Source: Dehalococcoidia bacterium (GTDB lineage: Bacteria > Chloroflexota > Dehalococcoidia > UBA3495). Taken from it: 36,061 nt of DNA. Below are positions 1 to 8,349 of this stretch, piece after piece. Position 1 is the stretch's first letter; every line of letters starts with the position of its first letter. The position numbers were made by a program, and so were the translations under genes. The stretch spans positions 1 to 36,061 of the forward strand of contig JASMCQ010000017.1 of the NCBI GenBank assembly GCA_030753265.1, in the 5' to 3' direction. The notes beneath the pieces are model-generated. The model did no database searches. It worked only from the letters and a program-made list of their open reading frames with translations, and was not told the origin of the DNA.

Positions 1-519
1 GAAAGCGGCTTGATCAACCGTGTCTTCCCCGACTACGAAACCCTGGAGAGGGAGACGCTGGCCTATGCGGAAAGAGTTGCCAGCGAGGTCCCAACCCACC
101 TGCAGCGGGTCAAGCAGGCCTATCTGCAGACGCTGGACTGCCAGGGTTACACGGCGGCTTATGAGGCGAACCGTACCCCGTATGCCCAGTACTGGCGAGA
201 CCTTGCGGTGGACGGGCACGCGATGAGATACCAAGGAAGGGGCATGGCTCGAACCCCCGTGGCTTTGTTCGCCCTGGCGACGAAGCTGGTGTCGGAGGGG
301 GCGGAGGTGCCCACGATCCTCCTTGAAGCGCTCGCCAGAGCCGCTGCCAGGGATGATAAGGCAGCGTGGCAGAGAGCGCTCCATCAAGAGTGGAGGGAGC
401 CGGAGCGATTGGCGCGTGCCGATGCTGACGCGAAGGCCTGGGAGGAGCAGAGGGCGAAAGAGGGTGGTAAAGATATCAAGGAGAAGATCGTAGATCTGCT
501 GGAAAGCCTGAAAAAATGA
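1..519 (+). CDS. Enoyl-CoA hydratase/isomerase (crotonase), C-terminal part
   Basis: The reading frame is open from the first base, so the 5' end lies outside the window. The first residues read ESGLINRVFPDYETLE, the usual crotonase segment 'GLVNRVVP' that follows the catalytic core, and the rest is the alpha-helical C-terminal trimerisation region. The active-site and oxyanion residues are not in the window, so activity cannot be judged. The tail after about residue 130 is rich in Ala, Glu, Arg and Lys and ends in a Lys-rich helix, somewhat longer than in typical 260-aa crotonases. The TTG at base 10 is internal to the family alignment and not a credible start. The family identification is fairly sure; the substrate is unknown. 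Confidence 0.75.
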   Translation, partial: ESGLINRVFPDYETLERETLAYAERVASEVPTHLQRVKQAYLQTLDCQGYTAAYEANRTPYAQYWRDLAVDGHAMRYQGRGMARTPVALFALATKLVSEGAEVPTILLEALARAAARDDKAAWQRALHQEWREPERLARADADAKAWEEQRAKEGGKDIKEKIVDLLESLKK

Positions 520-645
520 ACGCTTGAACTCAGAAAACCCAGCAGCCCAAGAAGAGGGTGGGGTTGAGGGTAACCCCGAGGGTATCGGGCAGAACGCCTC
601 GGAGCTAGATACTTGGGAGGTTTGGCACAGGGGATGGGTGGCGGC

Positions 646-2520
646 CTAGCCGCCCCACTGCACCAACCTCTCGTCTAGCTGCGCTTTGGTGCTGACATAC
701 TCCTCGCCAATACGGGCAATCGCCTCCAGGTCGCGTTGCTCCGAGGCTTCCTCCAGCTCCAGTTGGATCTCTATCAGGCGGTTTTCGAGGCCGTCGATGA
801 TCCGAATCAAGTGCTCGTCGAGCGCTGGAGATGGCGGTTTATTGGCGTGGGCCGGCCGCCTGGTGATCTTGAGCTTCCCCTTGAGCTTCTGTGGAGTCAC
901 CGGCTCCTCCGGGGTTTCCCTGGTGCTTTGCAACCACGACTCAAGGGTGCCGGCGAACCGATGGACCGCTCCCTGGTCGACCACCCACAGCTCCTGAGCC
1001 AGCAGCGAGGCGAATTGCCGGTCATGGGAGACAAACAGCAGCGTGCCTTGGAAGGCTAAAAGCACCTGTTCTAGCGCCTCACGGCTGGGGATATCGAGGT
1101 GGGTGGTAGGTTCGTCCAGGATGAGTAGATTGGGCTCTGTGACCAAGAGCCGGGCGAGGGCCAGCCTGCTGCGCTCGCCACCGCTACAGGCGCCGACCAG
1201 CCGGAATACGTCTTCGCCCATAAACAGGAAGCGGGCTAGATAAGACCGCGTCTCTCCGGGGGGCATCTCTTTGGCTTCCAGGAGGGATTCAAGGACCGTG
1301 GAGTCCGCGTCGAGGTCATCCAGCCCCTGCCGATGGTATCCCACCGCCAGCTTGCCGCTCAAGGCTACCTGGCCCCGGACCGGCGGCGTCAGACCGAGGA
1401 GGGTCCTGAGGAGGGTTGTCTTACCGGTTCCGTTGGCTCCGATGACGGCAGTGCGAGAGCCGCGCTCCAGTTTCATATCCGGAACCGAAAGCAGCTCAGT
1501 GGGTGCTCGATCCCCGGGGAATCCCACCGTCAGCCCACGGGTGCTCAAGACCATTTGGTCCGATCGCTTGGCGGTCAAACTGGATAGGGCAATCGCCCGG
1601 TCTGTCTCCGGCCTCTCCACTTTGCTCAGCCGGCGCAGCCGGGTCTCCCGGCCCCGGGCCTGCCGGGCTTTTTGGCCCGCACGGTAGCGCTGGATAAACG
1701 CCTCTTCCTTGGCTATGTATTCCTGCTGTTTTACGTACTCCCGCTGTTGAGTCAGCAGCAGCTCCGCCTTCAGTGCCCGGTATTTGGAATAGTCGCCGGT
1801 GAAGGATTGAATCCTTCCAAAGTCCAACTCCCACACCTGGCTGACCGTCCGGTCTAGGAAATACCGGTCGTGGGAGACCACCACGAAGGCGTACTGAAAG
1901 TGTGCTAGATAGCGCTCGAGCCAGATCAGTCCTTTCAGGTCCAGGTGGTTGGTCGGCTCATCCAATACCAGCAGGTTGGGTTCACCAAGCAGGGCTTGGG
2001 CCAAAGCGGCCCGGGCTCGCTCCCCTCCGCTGGCCCGCGCCGCCGGTGTCTGCAAGGCCCGCCTGGAGAGGCCCAGGCCCTCCACCATCCGGTCCATCCT
2101 GTTCTCGTAGGTGTAACCGCCCAGCGACTCAAATTCATCCAGCAGCGCGGTATAATGTCTCCCCGCTTGGTCCTCCTGGCCCGTATCCGTCCGGCCAAGC
2201 TGCCGTCCCCCGGCTTCCAGCTCGTGTTCCAACTGGCGCACCCGGTCGAATGCGGTCATGATCTCGTCTTTCAGGGAGCCGCTGGTGGTGGTCTCCGGGG
2301 ACTGGGGAACATAGCCGACCCGGATTCCCCGGGCCAACTGCACCGTGCCGGCGCTGGGCTCGAGTTCCCCGACTAGAATCTTGAGTAGAGAGGTTTTGCC
2401 GCCGCCATTGGGGCCGACGATACCGATGCGCGCCCGTTCGTGGATTTCCAGGTTCAAGTTCCCGAATATCACGTCAACGCCAAAGGTGATCCCCACATCT
2501 GAGGTCGAAACGAGAGGCAT
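646..2520 (-). CDS. ABC-F family ATP-binding protein
   Basis: This is a soluble tandem ATPase of the ABC-F family, whose members act on the ribosome (translation factors or antibiotic-protection proteins) rather than in transport. There are two ABC domains: Walker A GPNGGGKT at about residues 36-43 and GANGTGKT near 360; signatures SGGER near 163 and 444; Walker B LLVLDEPTNHLD and LLILDEPTTHLD. Between them is a basic helical linker of the kind that contacts P-site tRNA in this family, and the C-terminus is a coiled coil. No membrane segment is present. The ATG at 2520 (MPLVSTSDVG) matches where family members begin. A TTG at 2556 would add 12 residues, and an AGGAG lies between the two starts. 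Resistance versus housekeeping function cannot be told from sequence alone. Confidence 0.92.
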   Translation of the reverse strand: MPLVSTSDVGITFGVDVIFGNLNLEIHERARIGIVGPNGGGKTSLLKILVGELEPSAGTVQLARGIRVGYVPQSPETTTSGSLKDEIMTAFDRVRQLEHELEAGGRQLGRTDTGQEDQAGRHYTALLDEFESLGGYTYENRMDRMVEGLGLSRRALQTPAARASGGERARAALAQALLGEPNLLVLDEPTNHLDLKGLIWLERYLAHFQYAFVVVSHDRYFLDRTVSQVWELDFGRIQSFTGDYSKYRALKAELLLTQQREYVKQQEYIAKEEAFIQRYRAGQKARQARGRETRLRRLSKVERPETDRAIALSSLTAKRSDQMVLSTRGLTVGFPGDRAPTELLSVPDMKLERGSRTAVIGANGTGKTTLLRTLLGLTPPVRGQVALSGKLAVGYHRQGLDDLDADSTVLESLLEAKEMPPGETRSYLARFLFMGEDVFRLVGACSGGERSRLALARLLVTEPNLLILDEPTTHLDIPSREALEQVLLAFQGTLLFVSHDRQFASLLAQELWVVDQGAVHRFAGTLESWLQSTRETPEEPVTPQKLKGKLKITRRPAHANKPPSPALDEHLIRIIDGLENRLIEIQLELEEASEQRDLEAIARIGEEYVSTKAQLDERLVQWGG

Positions 2521-2556
2521 GTGCCGGTCAGTTCTCCTTGGGCCGGTGTTAATCAA

Positions 2557-3126
2557 CTGGGTACTGTCGACTGACTCTCCGCGGATTGTCGACAGCGAAA
2601 GCTCCTACCCATGTTAATTCAGATACCGGCTTAGTGGTAGCCTTGATTGATCCGGTCTTTGCCGATCTCCCCGGCGGAATGGGTCAGCTCCCCGGGGCCG
2701 GCATGAGGGAATCAGGGAACGGTGCCCCCGTGGCATCCCCGGGCGACACGCCCGAAAACGCCTATCAAGCCGAGTCGAAGGTACCGACGACGATGCCGCC
2801 TCGGAGATGCGCGACCGTTGGATTGTGAGAAAACGCAGGGATGGGGGTCTACCGGGGCAAGGTTGAGGCAGTGGCGGCGGCAGACGCAGCAGGGTTGAGA
2901 TTCGCGGCGGATGTAAGAATCGGGGTCTAAGTGCGCGGGAGGGTAGCGACGGGTCTCAGAATTGTGGCGGAAATGGTGGTGGTGGGGTCTTTAGACAGGC
3001 GGAAGAACCCGCGCCTGCCGTCCGGCGTCACCACACGCGGGACGGCAGGCCGCGACGCCACGATCGGAGGGCTCGATCTAGCTTCCGTATCGAACCCTCC
3101 GCGCGAGGGCCGAGCCCGCTTGGCCG
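2557..3126. other. Intergenic region without a convincing gene
   Basis: These 570 bases lie between the divergent ABC-F gene and the end of the small zinc-ribbon gene. Open frames here have unnatural composition and no recognisable domain. The stretch from about 2840 to 2990 is G-rich, with repeated short words such as ggcgg and ggggtct. The only clear structure is the hairpin at 3013-3050. Confidence 0.6.
3013..3050. terminator. Perfect 11-bp hairpin downstream of the small zinc-ribbon gene
   Basis: Arms gcctgccgtcc (3013-3023) and ggacggcaggc (3040-3050) are exact reverse complements around a 16-nt loop. The hairpin lies about 75 nt beyond the stop of the minus-strand gene at 3127. There is no run of U on either strand, so it is a weak terminator candidate; it may be an RNA 3'-end structure or a repeat. 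Confidence 0.35.
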
Positions 3127-3318
3127 CTACTCTTCGGGTGAAGAATCCAAGTTGTTCTGGTCGCGGCGGGGATCAATGAAGGCCCAGTCGTCCGTGGAGT
3201 TCTTGAACTCTCTCGACTCACTGCAGTTTCGGCATACTCCCATGCTGACCGGGCCGTTGGCCGTCTGAATGTCCCAATGGTGGCAGCACGTGTTCAAGAG
3301 GGGTTGCTGGATTAGCAT
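3127..3318 (-). CDS. Small CHHW zinc-ribbon-like protein (63 aa)
   Basis: The protein has CCHHW at residues 11-15, then NGPVSMG, then CRNC at 29-32 and REFKN. Two Cys/His pairs separated by about 15 residues look like a one-zinc ribbon. As I recall, proteins with this pattern (CxHxW, GPxSxGxC, CxxREFxN) are widespread short hypothetical proteins in Chloroflexota and Actinomycetota; no function is known to me. The tail after residue 45 is acidic and probably disordered. The ATG at 3318 has a ttggaga ribosome-binding site just upstream. It stands alone on the minus strand. Confidence 0.75.
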   Translation of the reverse strand: MLIQQPLLNTCCHHWDIQTANGPVSMGVCRNCSESREFKNSTDDWAFIDPRRDQNNLDSSPEE

Positions 3319-3420
3319 CGTCTGTCTCCAAGGTGATTCATACGTTCTTCATGGGCATTACTTAAACGTTACTCCGGAAGACCGTTCGCTTGCAGGGCGG
3401 ATACCCCCTGATTACGCTGG

Positions 3421-3714
3421 GTGAAATACCCCTATCCGAGGGCGAGGATCGGCAGGGTCCGGGCCCTTGGCGGCTGGCCGGCGCCGGAACTGTCTGAGAT
3501 TACCGCAGGGATGGTGGCGGACCAGGCCAGCAGGCAGGGCGTATCCAACGCCGAGGTGGAGCGTCGAATGGCGGCAGGCAACTCGGTGCGCCGGGTTATC
3601 GATGCCCGTGATATTGCCTACATTGTCGCCTTCTTGACCTCACCCAAGTCTAGGGCGATCAACGGAGACGCAATCGCCGCCGGAGGTGGGGTGGGCCGGG
3701 CGATACACTACTAG
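3421..3714 (+). pseudogene. Short-chain dehydrogenase/reductase remnant (C-terminal third)
   Basis: Only the last part of an SDR is present. Residues from about 30 on (SNAEVERRMAAGNSVRRVIDARDIA, here split as SNAEVERR and the later VIDARDIAYIVAFLTSPK) match the substrate-loop helix and the final 'DIAxxVxFLxSPxSRxxNGxxIxxGGG' strand-helix of the fold. The cofactor-binding GxxxGxG and the Ser-Tyr-Lys catalytic residues are missing, and the 100 bases upstream hold no SDR sequence. The first 30 residues are low-quality (RARIGRVRALGGWPAP). The GTG at 3421 has no good ribosome-binding site. It is most likely a decayed gene left after deletion of its 5' part. Confidence 0.7.
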
Positions 3715-3890
3715 GGCTCAGTCAGCATGGTTGTGGAAAGATGTCATTCCGAGTTGCCAGGCCCGGTGGGGCGCCACCGGCAGGTGAAAAAATCGCGTCG
3801 CCCGCGGGGTTCGCTGAGTCCGTCCCGTAGAGTGGTGAGCGCCATTTCTCGGGGTGATGGCCCTCGCCGAATCTTATTCTTGCCGATGTA

Positions 3891-5219
3891 CTAGCCGGCG
3901 TTCTCTGCCACCTTGGCCGGGTCCCAGGTGAGCTGGGGTGGTTTCTGAATCATCAGGAAGCACACACTGGCCGCGGCGGCGATGACTATCGCAGCTATCA
4001 GGGCCGGACTGTGGGTACCGTACCGGTCCTTCACCCAGCCGGTGAACAGGGGCGATCCCACCTGGGCCCAGCTATGGGAAAAGGTAATGATGCCGCGCAG
4101 GCTGGCGAACCGGTCCCGGCCGTAGAACTCGCCCAGGGCCGCCCAGATGATGACCCCGGCGCCGTCCCCCAATCCTTCCAGCAGAATAAACAGCATCACC
4201 AGGGAAATCCCCGGACCATCCCAGGAGCCCATCAAGAGGCACAGGAACGCCACGCTCTCCAGGGCCAGCGTCGCGGCCAGAATCCGGGCCTTGGACCACC
4301 GGTCCCCCAGGTACCCCATCACGAGACGCGCGACAAAGTTGATGCCGAACATCAGGCCGAGGAGATTGGCGGCGGTCTGATCGCCGACTCCCTTGCTCTC
4401 CACCAGGATGGGGACGATGTTTACCTGGATACCCATGGTGGCAACCTGTTTCAGCCCGGCGCCCAGGAGCAGCATCCAGAAAGCCTGGGTGCGGACGGCT
4501 TCGGGTACCGTGTAGTCCCGGATTTCGGCGTAACGTCCCGGCCGGCCCGGTCCGCTGACGGCCACCATCGGAGGCGTGGCGTCACCGTCGGGGAGCAACC
4601 CCATGTCCTCCGGCCGGTTGCGAAAGATCAACGTTAGAGGCAGGATGCCAAACAGATACGCCAAGCCGGCGGCGAGGACCGCCCACTGCCAGCCGATATT
4701 CAAGATGATCAGGGAGACCAGGGGCACCAGCACCAGCCCACCCAGGGATGAGACAGCCGCCATCGTCGAAATTGCCAGGGAGCGCCGGCGGCGGAACCAG
4801 TTATTCATCCCCGCGAACATGGCGTGTTGGAAGGCGAAGGTGTTGCCCAGGGAGATCATGCCCAGGTAGACGAGCCCAAAGCTCCAGAAGCTGTTGACGA
4901 ACCGGGAGAAAATAAGGTAGCCGGCGGCGGCGAGGATGACGCCGGCCACCAGCAGTTTTCGGTTGCCGAAGCGGTCGATGGCCCAACCCGCCGCCGGCCC
5001 TTCCAGGCCTCCCTCGGCCCTGGCGACGGAGAACACCAGGGCGGTCTGGGCGTCGCTCAGGTCCAGGTGATCCCGGACCGGCCTGAAAAAGACGGCGAAG
5101 CCCCGGAAGAAAATCCCGCTGGCGAAAAAGACCATGGCGGAGGAGGCCGCCACCACCCACCAGCCATAGAATATTCCAGAACTCCGGCCCTTGCCGGTGT
5201 CAGACTCTACGTGAGCCAA
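3891..5219 (-). CDS. MFS transporter (12 TM, monocarboxylate/OFA-like)
   Basis: This is a 442-aa integral membrane protein of the major facilitator superfamily. It begins with a short cytoplasmic tail and FYGWWVV at about residue 17, a hallmark of the OFA/monocarboxylate-porter-like branch. A motif-A-like loop (GWAIDRFGNRK) follows TM2, and a second one (GYLGDRWSKAR) begins the C-terminal half. About twelve hydrophobic segments are visible, with a hydrophilic loop after TM6 (NRPEDMGLLPDG). The substrate is probably an organic acid, by family only. The start is uncertain: TTG at 5219 follows a ggagaggag ribosome-binding site very closely. It lies 188 bases downstream of the frameshifted TPP-enzyme gene on the same strand, so uptake and decarboxylation of one substrate is possible. 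Confidence 0.88.
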   Translation of the reverse strand: MAHVESDTGKGRSSGIFYGWWVVAASSAMVFFASGIFFRGFAVFFRPVRDHLDLSDAQTALVFSVARAEGGLEGPAAGWAIDRFGNRKLLVAGVILAAAGYLIFSRFVNSFWSFGLVYLGMISLGNTFAFQHAMFAGMNNWFRRRRSLAISTMAAVSSLGGLVLVPLVSLIILNIGWQWAVLAAGLAYLFGILPLTLIFRNRPEDMGLLPDGDATPPMVAVSGPGRPGRYAEIRDYTVPEAVRTQAFWMLLLGAGLKQVATMGIQVNIVPILVESKGVGDQTAANLLGLMFGINFVARLVMGYLGDRWSKARILAATLALESVAFLCLLMGSWDGPGISLVMLFILLEGLGDGAGVIIWAALGEFYGRDRFASLRGIITFSHSWAQVGSPLFTGWVKDRYGTHSPALIAAIVIAAAASVCFLMIQKPPQLTWDPAKVAENAG

Positions 5220-5407
5220 TCTCCTCTCCGAAAAAAGGCCCGCTCCGGTGCGGGCTGGGCATCAAGCGCGACTGCTGGCCGATAGAGGTGAGGCCGGCCG
5301 GGCCATCGCCGGATCAAGCTTACCTTGATGGGAGGGGTCGCGCAACGTTTGCCAACATTCCGGTGACAGGTTTCGTAGACCCAAGCGATGGAGGGGGTTC
5401 GGCTAGG

Positions 5408-6020
5408 CTACCGGTCCTGTTCTTGCTTGGCCCCGAACTGCTCCAGCAGATCGATAATGGGCTTTGGAACCTGCTGGGTTAGGTCTCCCGAGGAGCGCTC
5501 TTCAGGGGTGCAGATGTCGGGAACAGTCTTGATGCACACAAATATCGGCCCGTCCTGGTTCAGAATCTCGTCGATCCGGACGGCGAACTCCTCCAGGTCG
5601 TCAAACTCGTAGGTCTGGGCGTAGCCGGCGACTCTCGCCAGGGCCCTATAGGAACTGGCGTCGCGCCCCGGAATCTCCTGGCCTCCCGTGGTGGCGTAAA
5701 CGCCGTTGTCCATGACGAAATGGCAGAGGTTCTTGGGCCCTTGGTTGGCGATGGTGACCAGGCTGCCCAAACTCATCAGCAAGCCGCCGTCGCCGTCGAA
5801 CAGTATTACTTTGACCGACGGTTGGGCCAGGGCAAAATCCCAGGGCAAACGACGATGCTTTGCTCATGGCGAAGGGAAATTCGTTGGTCCCCATGGGCAC
5901 ATCCCGCTTCGGATTCCGGGTTATCCGGGACCAAGGGGCCGCGGTGCGGAATACCGGCATCACCACGGCATCCCTGCGACGCTTCTCCAGAAGCCGCAAC
6001 ATCTCCGTCTGCTCTATCAA
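5408..6020 (-). pseudogene. TPP-binding decarboxylase subunit (sulfopyruvate decarboxylase beta-like), frameshifted
   Basis: Two overlapping frames together make one family member. The 5' frame (TTG at 6020, with ggaggtg just upstream) gives MIEQTEMLRLLEKRR through MSKASSFALGF. The 3' frame continues with ALAQPSVKVILFDGDGG and runs to 5408. The join is at an A4 run (5834-5837 on the plus strand); removing one base restores an uninterrupted frame of about 203 codons. The TPP/Mg motif is GDGGLLMSLGSL to MDNGVYATTGGQ. Small beta subunits of this kind (ComE of sulfopyruvate decarboxylase, C-terminal half of phosphonopyruvate decarboxylase) normally sit next to an alpha subunit. None is present here, so the enzyme would be an orphan. 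This is either recent inactivation or a homopolymer sequencing error. Confidence 0.75.
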
Positions 6021-6377
6021 CTCGCACCTCCATCAGACACGGCGAGAGCGGCATCGTGCCAGCCGCACTCCAATTAGTATCGTCCCTATCCACGGTGGCA
6101 GGCCTTTTCTCGGCTCCGCGGAGCTTGGTTGGCCCCGTATTGAGTGGTAAATTCAGGGTAAGCTCGTTCGATCCATTGTGCAAATATACCCAATTTAAGC
6201 CTGGGACGTATTCCCAATTTAACGCTGCGGAGGTCGAGCTGGATGTGGACCGGCCAGGCGTCATTGAATGGGCGGGCCTAACAATCGACACCACCGGCCC
6301 AACAAGGTATCATAATCTCTGGCGTTTCGAGTAAACCGCCGGTTCTCATCCACCACGAGTTTACGAAGGAGTAAGTC
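6021..6377. other. Divergent intergenic region upstream of the thiolase gene
   Basis: This AT-richer stretch separates the minus-strand TPP enzyme from the plus-strand thiolase. No coding frame is credible. It holds a likely promoter near 6285-6313; nothing else was recognised. Confidence 0.5.
6285..6313 (+). promoter_or_regulatory. Sigma70-type promoter for the thiolase gene
   Basis: TCGACA (6285-6290), a 17-nt spacer and TATCAT (6308-6313) each match the consensus at five of six positions. Transcription would start near 6320, about 58 nt before the thiolase ATG. This is a pattern match only. Confidence 0.5.
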
Positions 6378-7574
6378 ATGCGAGAAGTTGCCATAGTTTC
6401 ACCCGTGCGTACCCCCGTGGGCAGCTTCGGCGGCAGCCTGAAAGGCCTTACCGCCGTCGACCTGGCCAGCCTGGTGATAAAAGCCGCGCTGGACCGGAGC
6501 GGGTTGGACCCGGCCAAGGTTGACGATGTGATTCTGGGCCACGGCTACCCCAGCGGCGAGAATCCGGCCATGGGCCGGCTTGCCTCCCTCAAGGCGGGAC
6601 TGCCCATCGAGGTCCCCGGCTATCAACTGGACCGCCGTTGTTCCTCGGGCTTGCAGTCTATCCTCAACGCCGCGATGCTGATCCAGACGGACAACGCCGA
6701 TGTCGTCATCGCCGGCGGCGTTGAGAGCATGAGTAACGTGGAGTTTTATGTAAACGAGGCCCGGTGGGGAGCGCGGTTCGGGTCGCTCAACTTCCACGAC
6801 AGGCTCGTCCGGGCTCGGGCAACCATCCAGCCCGAGGAGCGTTTCGGCTTCATCGACGGGATGATCGAGACGGCGGAGAATCTGGCGAAACAGTACGAGA
6901 TCCCCCGTCAGGAGCAGGACGAGTTTGCCCTCCAGAGCCACCAGCGGGCGGTTGCCGCCGTCAGCGAAGGCAAGTTCAGCGATGAAATCGTGGGCGTGCC
7001 CATTCCCCAGCGCCGGGGCGACCCCGTCATCTTCGACAAGGATGAAGGCCCTCGGGCTGACACCTCAATGGAAGTCATGACCAAGTTGCGCCCGGTTATG
7101 AAGGATGGCACCGTGACGGCCGGCAACGCCAGCAGCCAGAACGACGCCGCGTCGGTGTGCCTCGTGGTGGCCGGCGACAAGCTGGATGAGCTTGGCCTGA
7201 AGCCCATGGCCTTCCTGAGGGGCTGGGCCGCGACCGGCTGCCACCCGGCATACATGGGCATCGGCCCGGTCGCCGCGGTGGCCAAGGTGATGGATAAGGT
7301 GGGTGTGTCCCTGGAGGATATGGACCTCATCGAGCTGAACGAGGCCTTCGCCGCCCAAGTGCTGGCGGTGCTGCGGGAATGGAAGCTGCCCAACCAGGAC
7401 AATCTGAACGTGAACGGTTCCGGTATCTCCCTGGGCCACCCCATCGCCGCCACCGGGGCTCGCATATTGACCACTATGCTGCACGAAATGGAGCGCCGGG
7501 AAGCCCAGTTTGGGTTGGAGACCATGTGCGTCGGTGGTGGACAGGGAGTCGCCGCAGTGTTCGAGCGCCGCTAG
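6378..7574 (+). CDS. Thiolase (acetyl-CoA C-acyltransferase)
   Basis: This 398-aa thiolase cleaves 3-ketoacyl-CoA with CoA, or runs the reverse condensation, in fatty-acid-type or aromatic degradation. All catalytic elements are present: nucleophile Cys88 in RRCSSGLQS, the GGVESMSN loop, NEAFA, catalytic His354 in GISLGHPIAATGAR, and Cys384 in CVGGGQG. Length and N-terminus (REVAIVSPVRTPVG) are standard. The ATG at 6378 follows gaaggag at good spacing. It is the first gene of a plus-strand series that runs to the selenoprotein at 11.7 kb, but a 221-base gap with a hairpin follows it, so it may be its own transcript. Degradative versus biosynthetic type cannot be separated here. Confidence 0.95.
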   Translation: MREVAIVSPVRTPVGSFGGSLKGLTAVDLASLVIKAALDRSGLDPAKVDDVILGHGYPSGENPAMGRLASLKAGLPIEVPGYQLDRRCSSGLQSILNAAMLIQTDNADVVIAGGVESMSNVEFYVNEARWGARFGSLNFHDRLVRARATIQPEERFGFIDGMIETAENLAKQYEIPRQEQDEFALQSHQRAVAAVSEGKFSDEIVGVPIPQRRGDPVIFDKDEGPRADTSMEVMTKLRPVMKDGTVTAGNASSQNDAASVCLVVAGDKLDELGLKPMAFLRGWAATGCHPAYMGIGPVAAVAKVMDKVGVSLEDMDLIELNEAFAAQVLAVLREWKLPNQDNLNVNGSGISLGHPIAATGARILTTMLHEMERREAQFGLETMCVGGGQGVAAVFERR

Positions 7575-7672
7575 GCTCTCCCGTTGGCCACAGAGACACG
7601 GAGAAGGGGGCGAGAAACTCGGCGGCCGGTTTCGTGGAGCGGCACTAGTTGAGGTGCGGTCCCCCTCCTGTA

Positions 7673-7699
7673 ACTCCCCCCTTTCGCAAAGGGGGGAGT
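7673..7699. repeat. Perfect 12-bp hairpin (C6/G6 palindrome) after thiolase
   Basis: Arms actccccccttt (7673-7684) and aaaggggggagt (7688-7699) pair exactly around a 3-nt loop (cgc). It lies about 100 nt beyond the thiolase stop and could terminate or attenuate transcription. This kind of ccccctttcgcaaagggg palindrome is also a common dispersed element in bacteria. The preceding segment near 7589 (cacagagacacggagaa) resembles one arm of the repeat at 11764. Confidence 0.6.
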
Positions 7700-7795
7700 A
7701 CTGGTTCCTTCCAACTCGCTGGAGAAGGTAGGGGTTCATTCGTTTTCAGCAAGGTTACGCTACATGGGGTACTAGACGGTTGATGAGGATGGGTT

Positions 7796-8164
7796 ATGCC
7801 CAGGGTAGTGCATTTCGAGATACATGCCGACGACGTGCAAAGGGCAGTCAAATTCTACGGCGACCTGTTCGGATGGAAGATCAAAGGCTGGGACGGCCCC
7901 GTGGAGTACTGGCTCGTAAACACCGGCGAGGACCAGGAGCCGGGAATTGACGGCGCGATAATGAAGCGCCCCGACCCGGCTGCCACCGGCATCAACTACG
8001 TGGACGTGCCGTCGGTGGACGAGTTCGCCCAGAAGGCGGTGGAGGGCGGCGGAAGCTTGTGGATGCCCAAGATGGCGATTCCGGGTATGGGCTACGTCGC
8101 CGTCTGCCGGGACACCGAGGGTAATGCCTTCGGCCTGTATCAGGATGACCCATCGGCCGCATAG
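7796..8164 (+). CDS. VOC superfamily (glyoxalase/bleomycin-resistance-like) protein
   Basis: This 122-aa protein has the single-module betaalphabetabetabeta repeats of the vicinal-oxygen-chelate fold: VVHFEIHADDVQRAVKFYGDLFGW at the start, and GMGYVAVCRDTEGNAFGLYQDD at the end. His6 and Glu8 of the first strand and the Glu of 'DTEGN' sit where metal ligands are found in related enzymes. It is close to the type annotated as glyoxalase-like or antibiotic-resistance-like, but the substrate cannot be inferred. The ATG at 7796 follows gatgagg. Neighbours are thiolase upstream and the PAL-like lyase downstream, each separated by about 200 bases. Confidence 0.85.
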   Translation: MPRVVHFEIHADDVQRAVKFYGDLFGWKIKGWDGPVEYWLVNTGEDQEPGIDGAIMKRPDPAATGINYVDVPSVDEFAQKAVEGGGSLWMPKMAIPGMGYVAVCRDTEGNAFGLYQDDPSAA

Positions 8165-8203
8165 AGCCGGGGCACTCCGACGGGCCACCCTCCCTAGGTC
8201 CCA

Positions 8204-8232
8204 TTGACACTTCATTTGAGACACTCTAGGAT
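8204..8232 (+). promoter_or_regulatory. Sigma70-type promoter for the PAL-like gene
   Basis: A perfect TTGACA (8204-8209), a 17-nt spacer and TAGGAT (8227-8232, four of six) lie about 110 nt upstream of the ATG at 8350. If real, it could drive the series that runs through partner B and DUF1326 to the UGSC selenoprotein. Confidence 0.5.
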
Positions 8233-8349
8233 AATCTTCACCTGCCATGAAGGTTATCCTCAGTTAGCTTCGGCCCGCGATCTCCGCGCATTTCCACTCT
8301 GACGCCGAGCGACTGGGGACGCGGCGAAAACGGATTATTAGGGGGAGTA

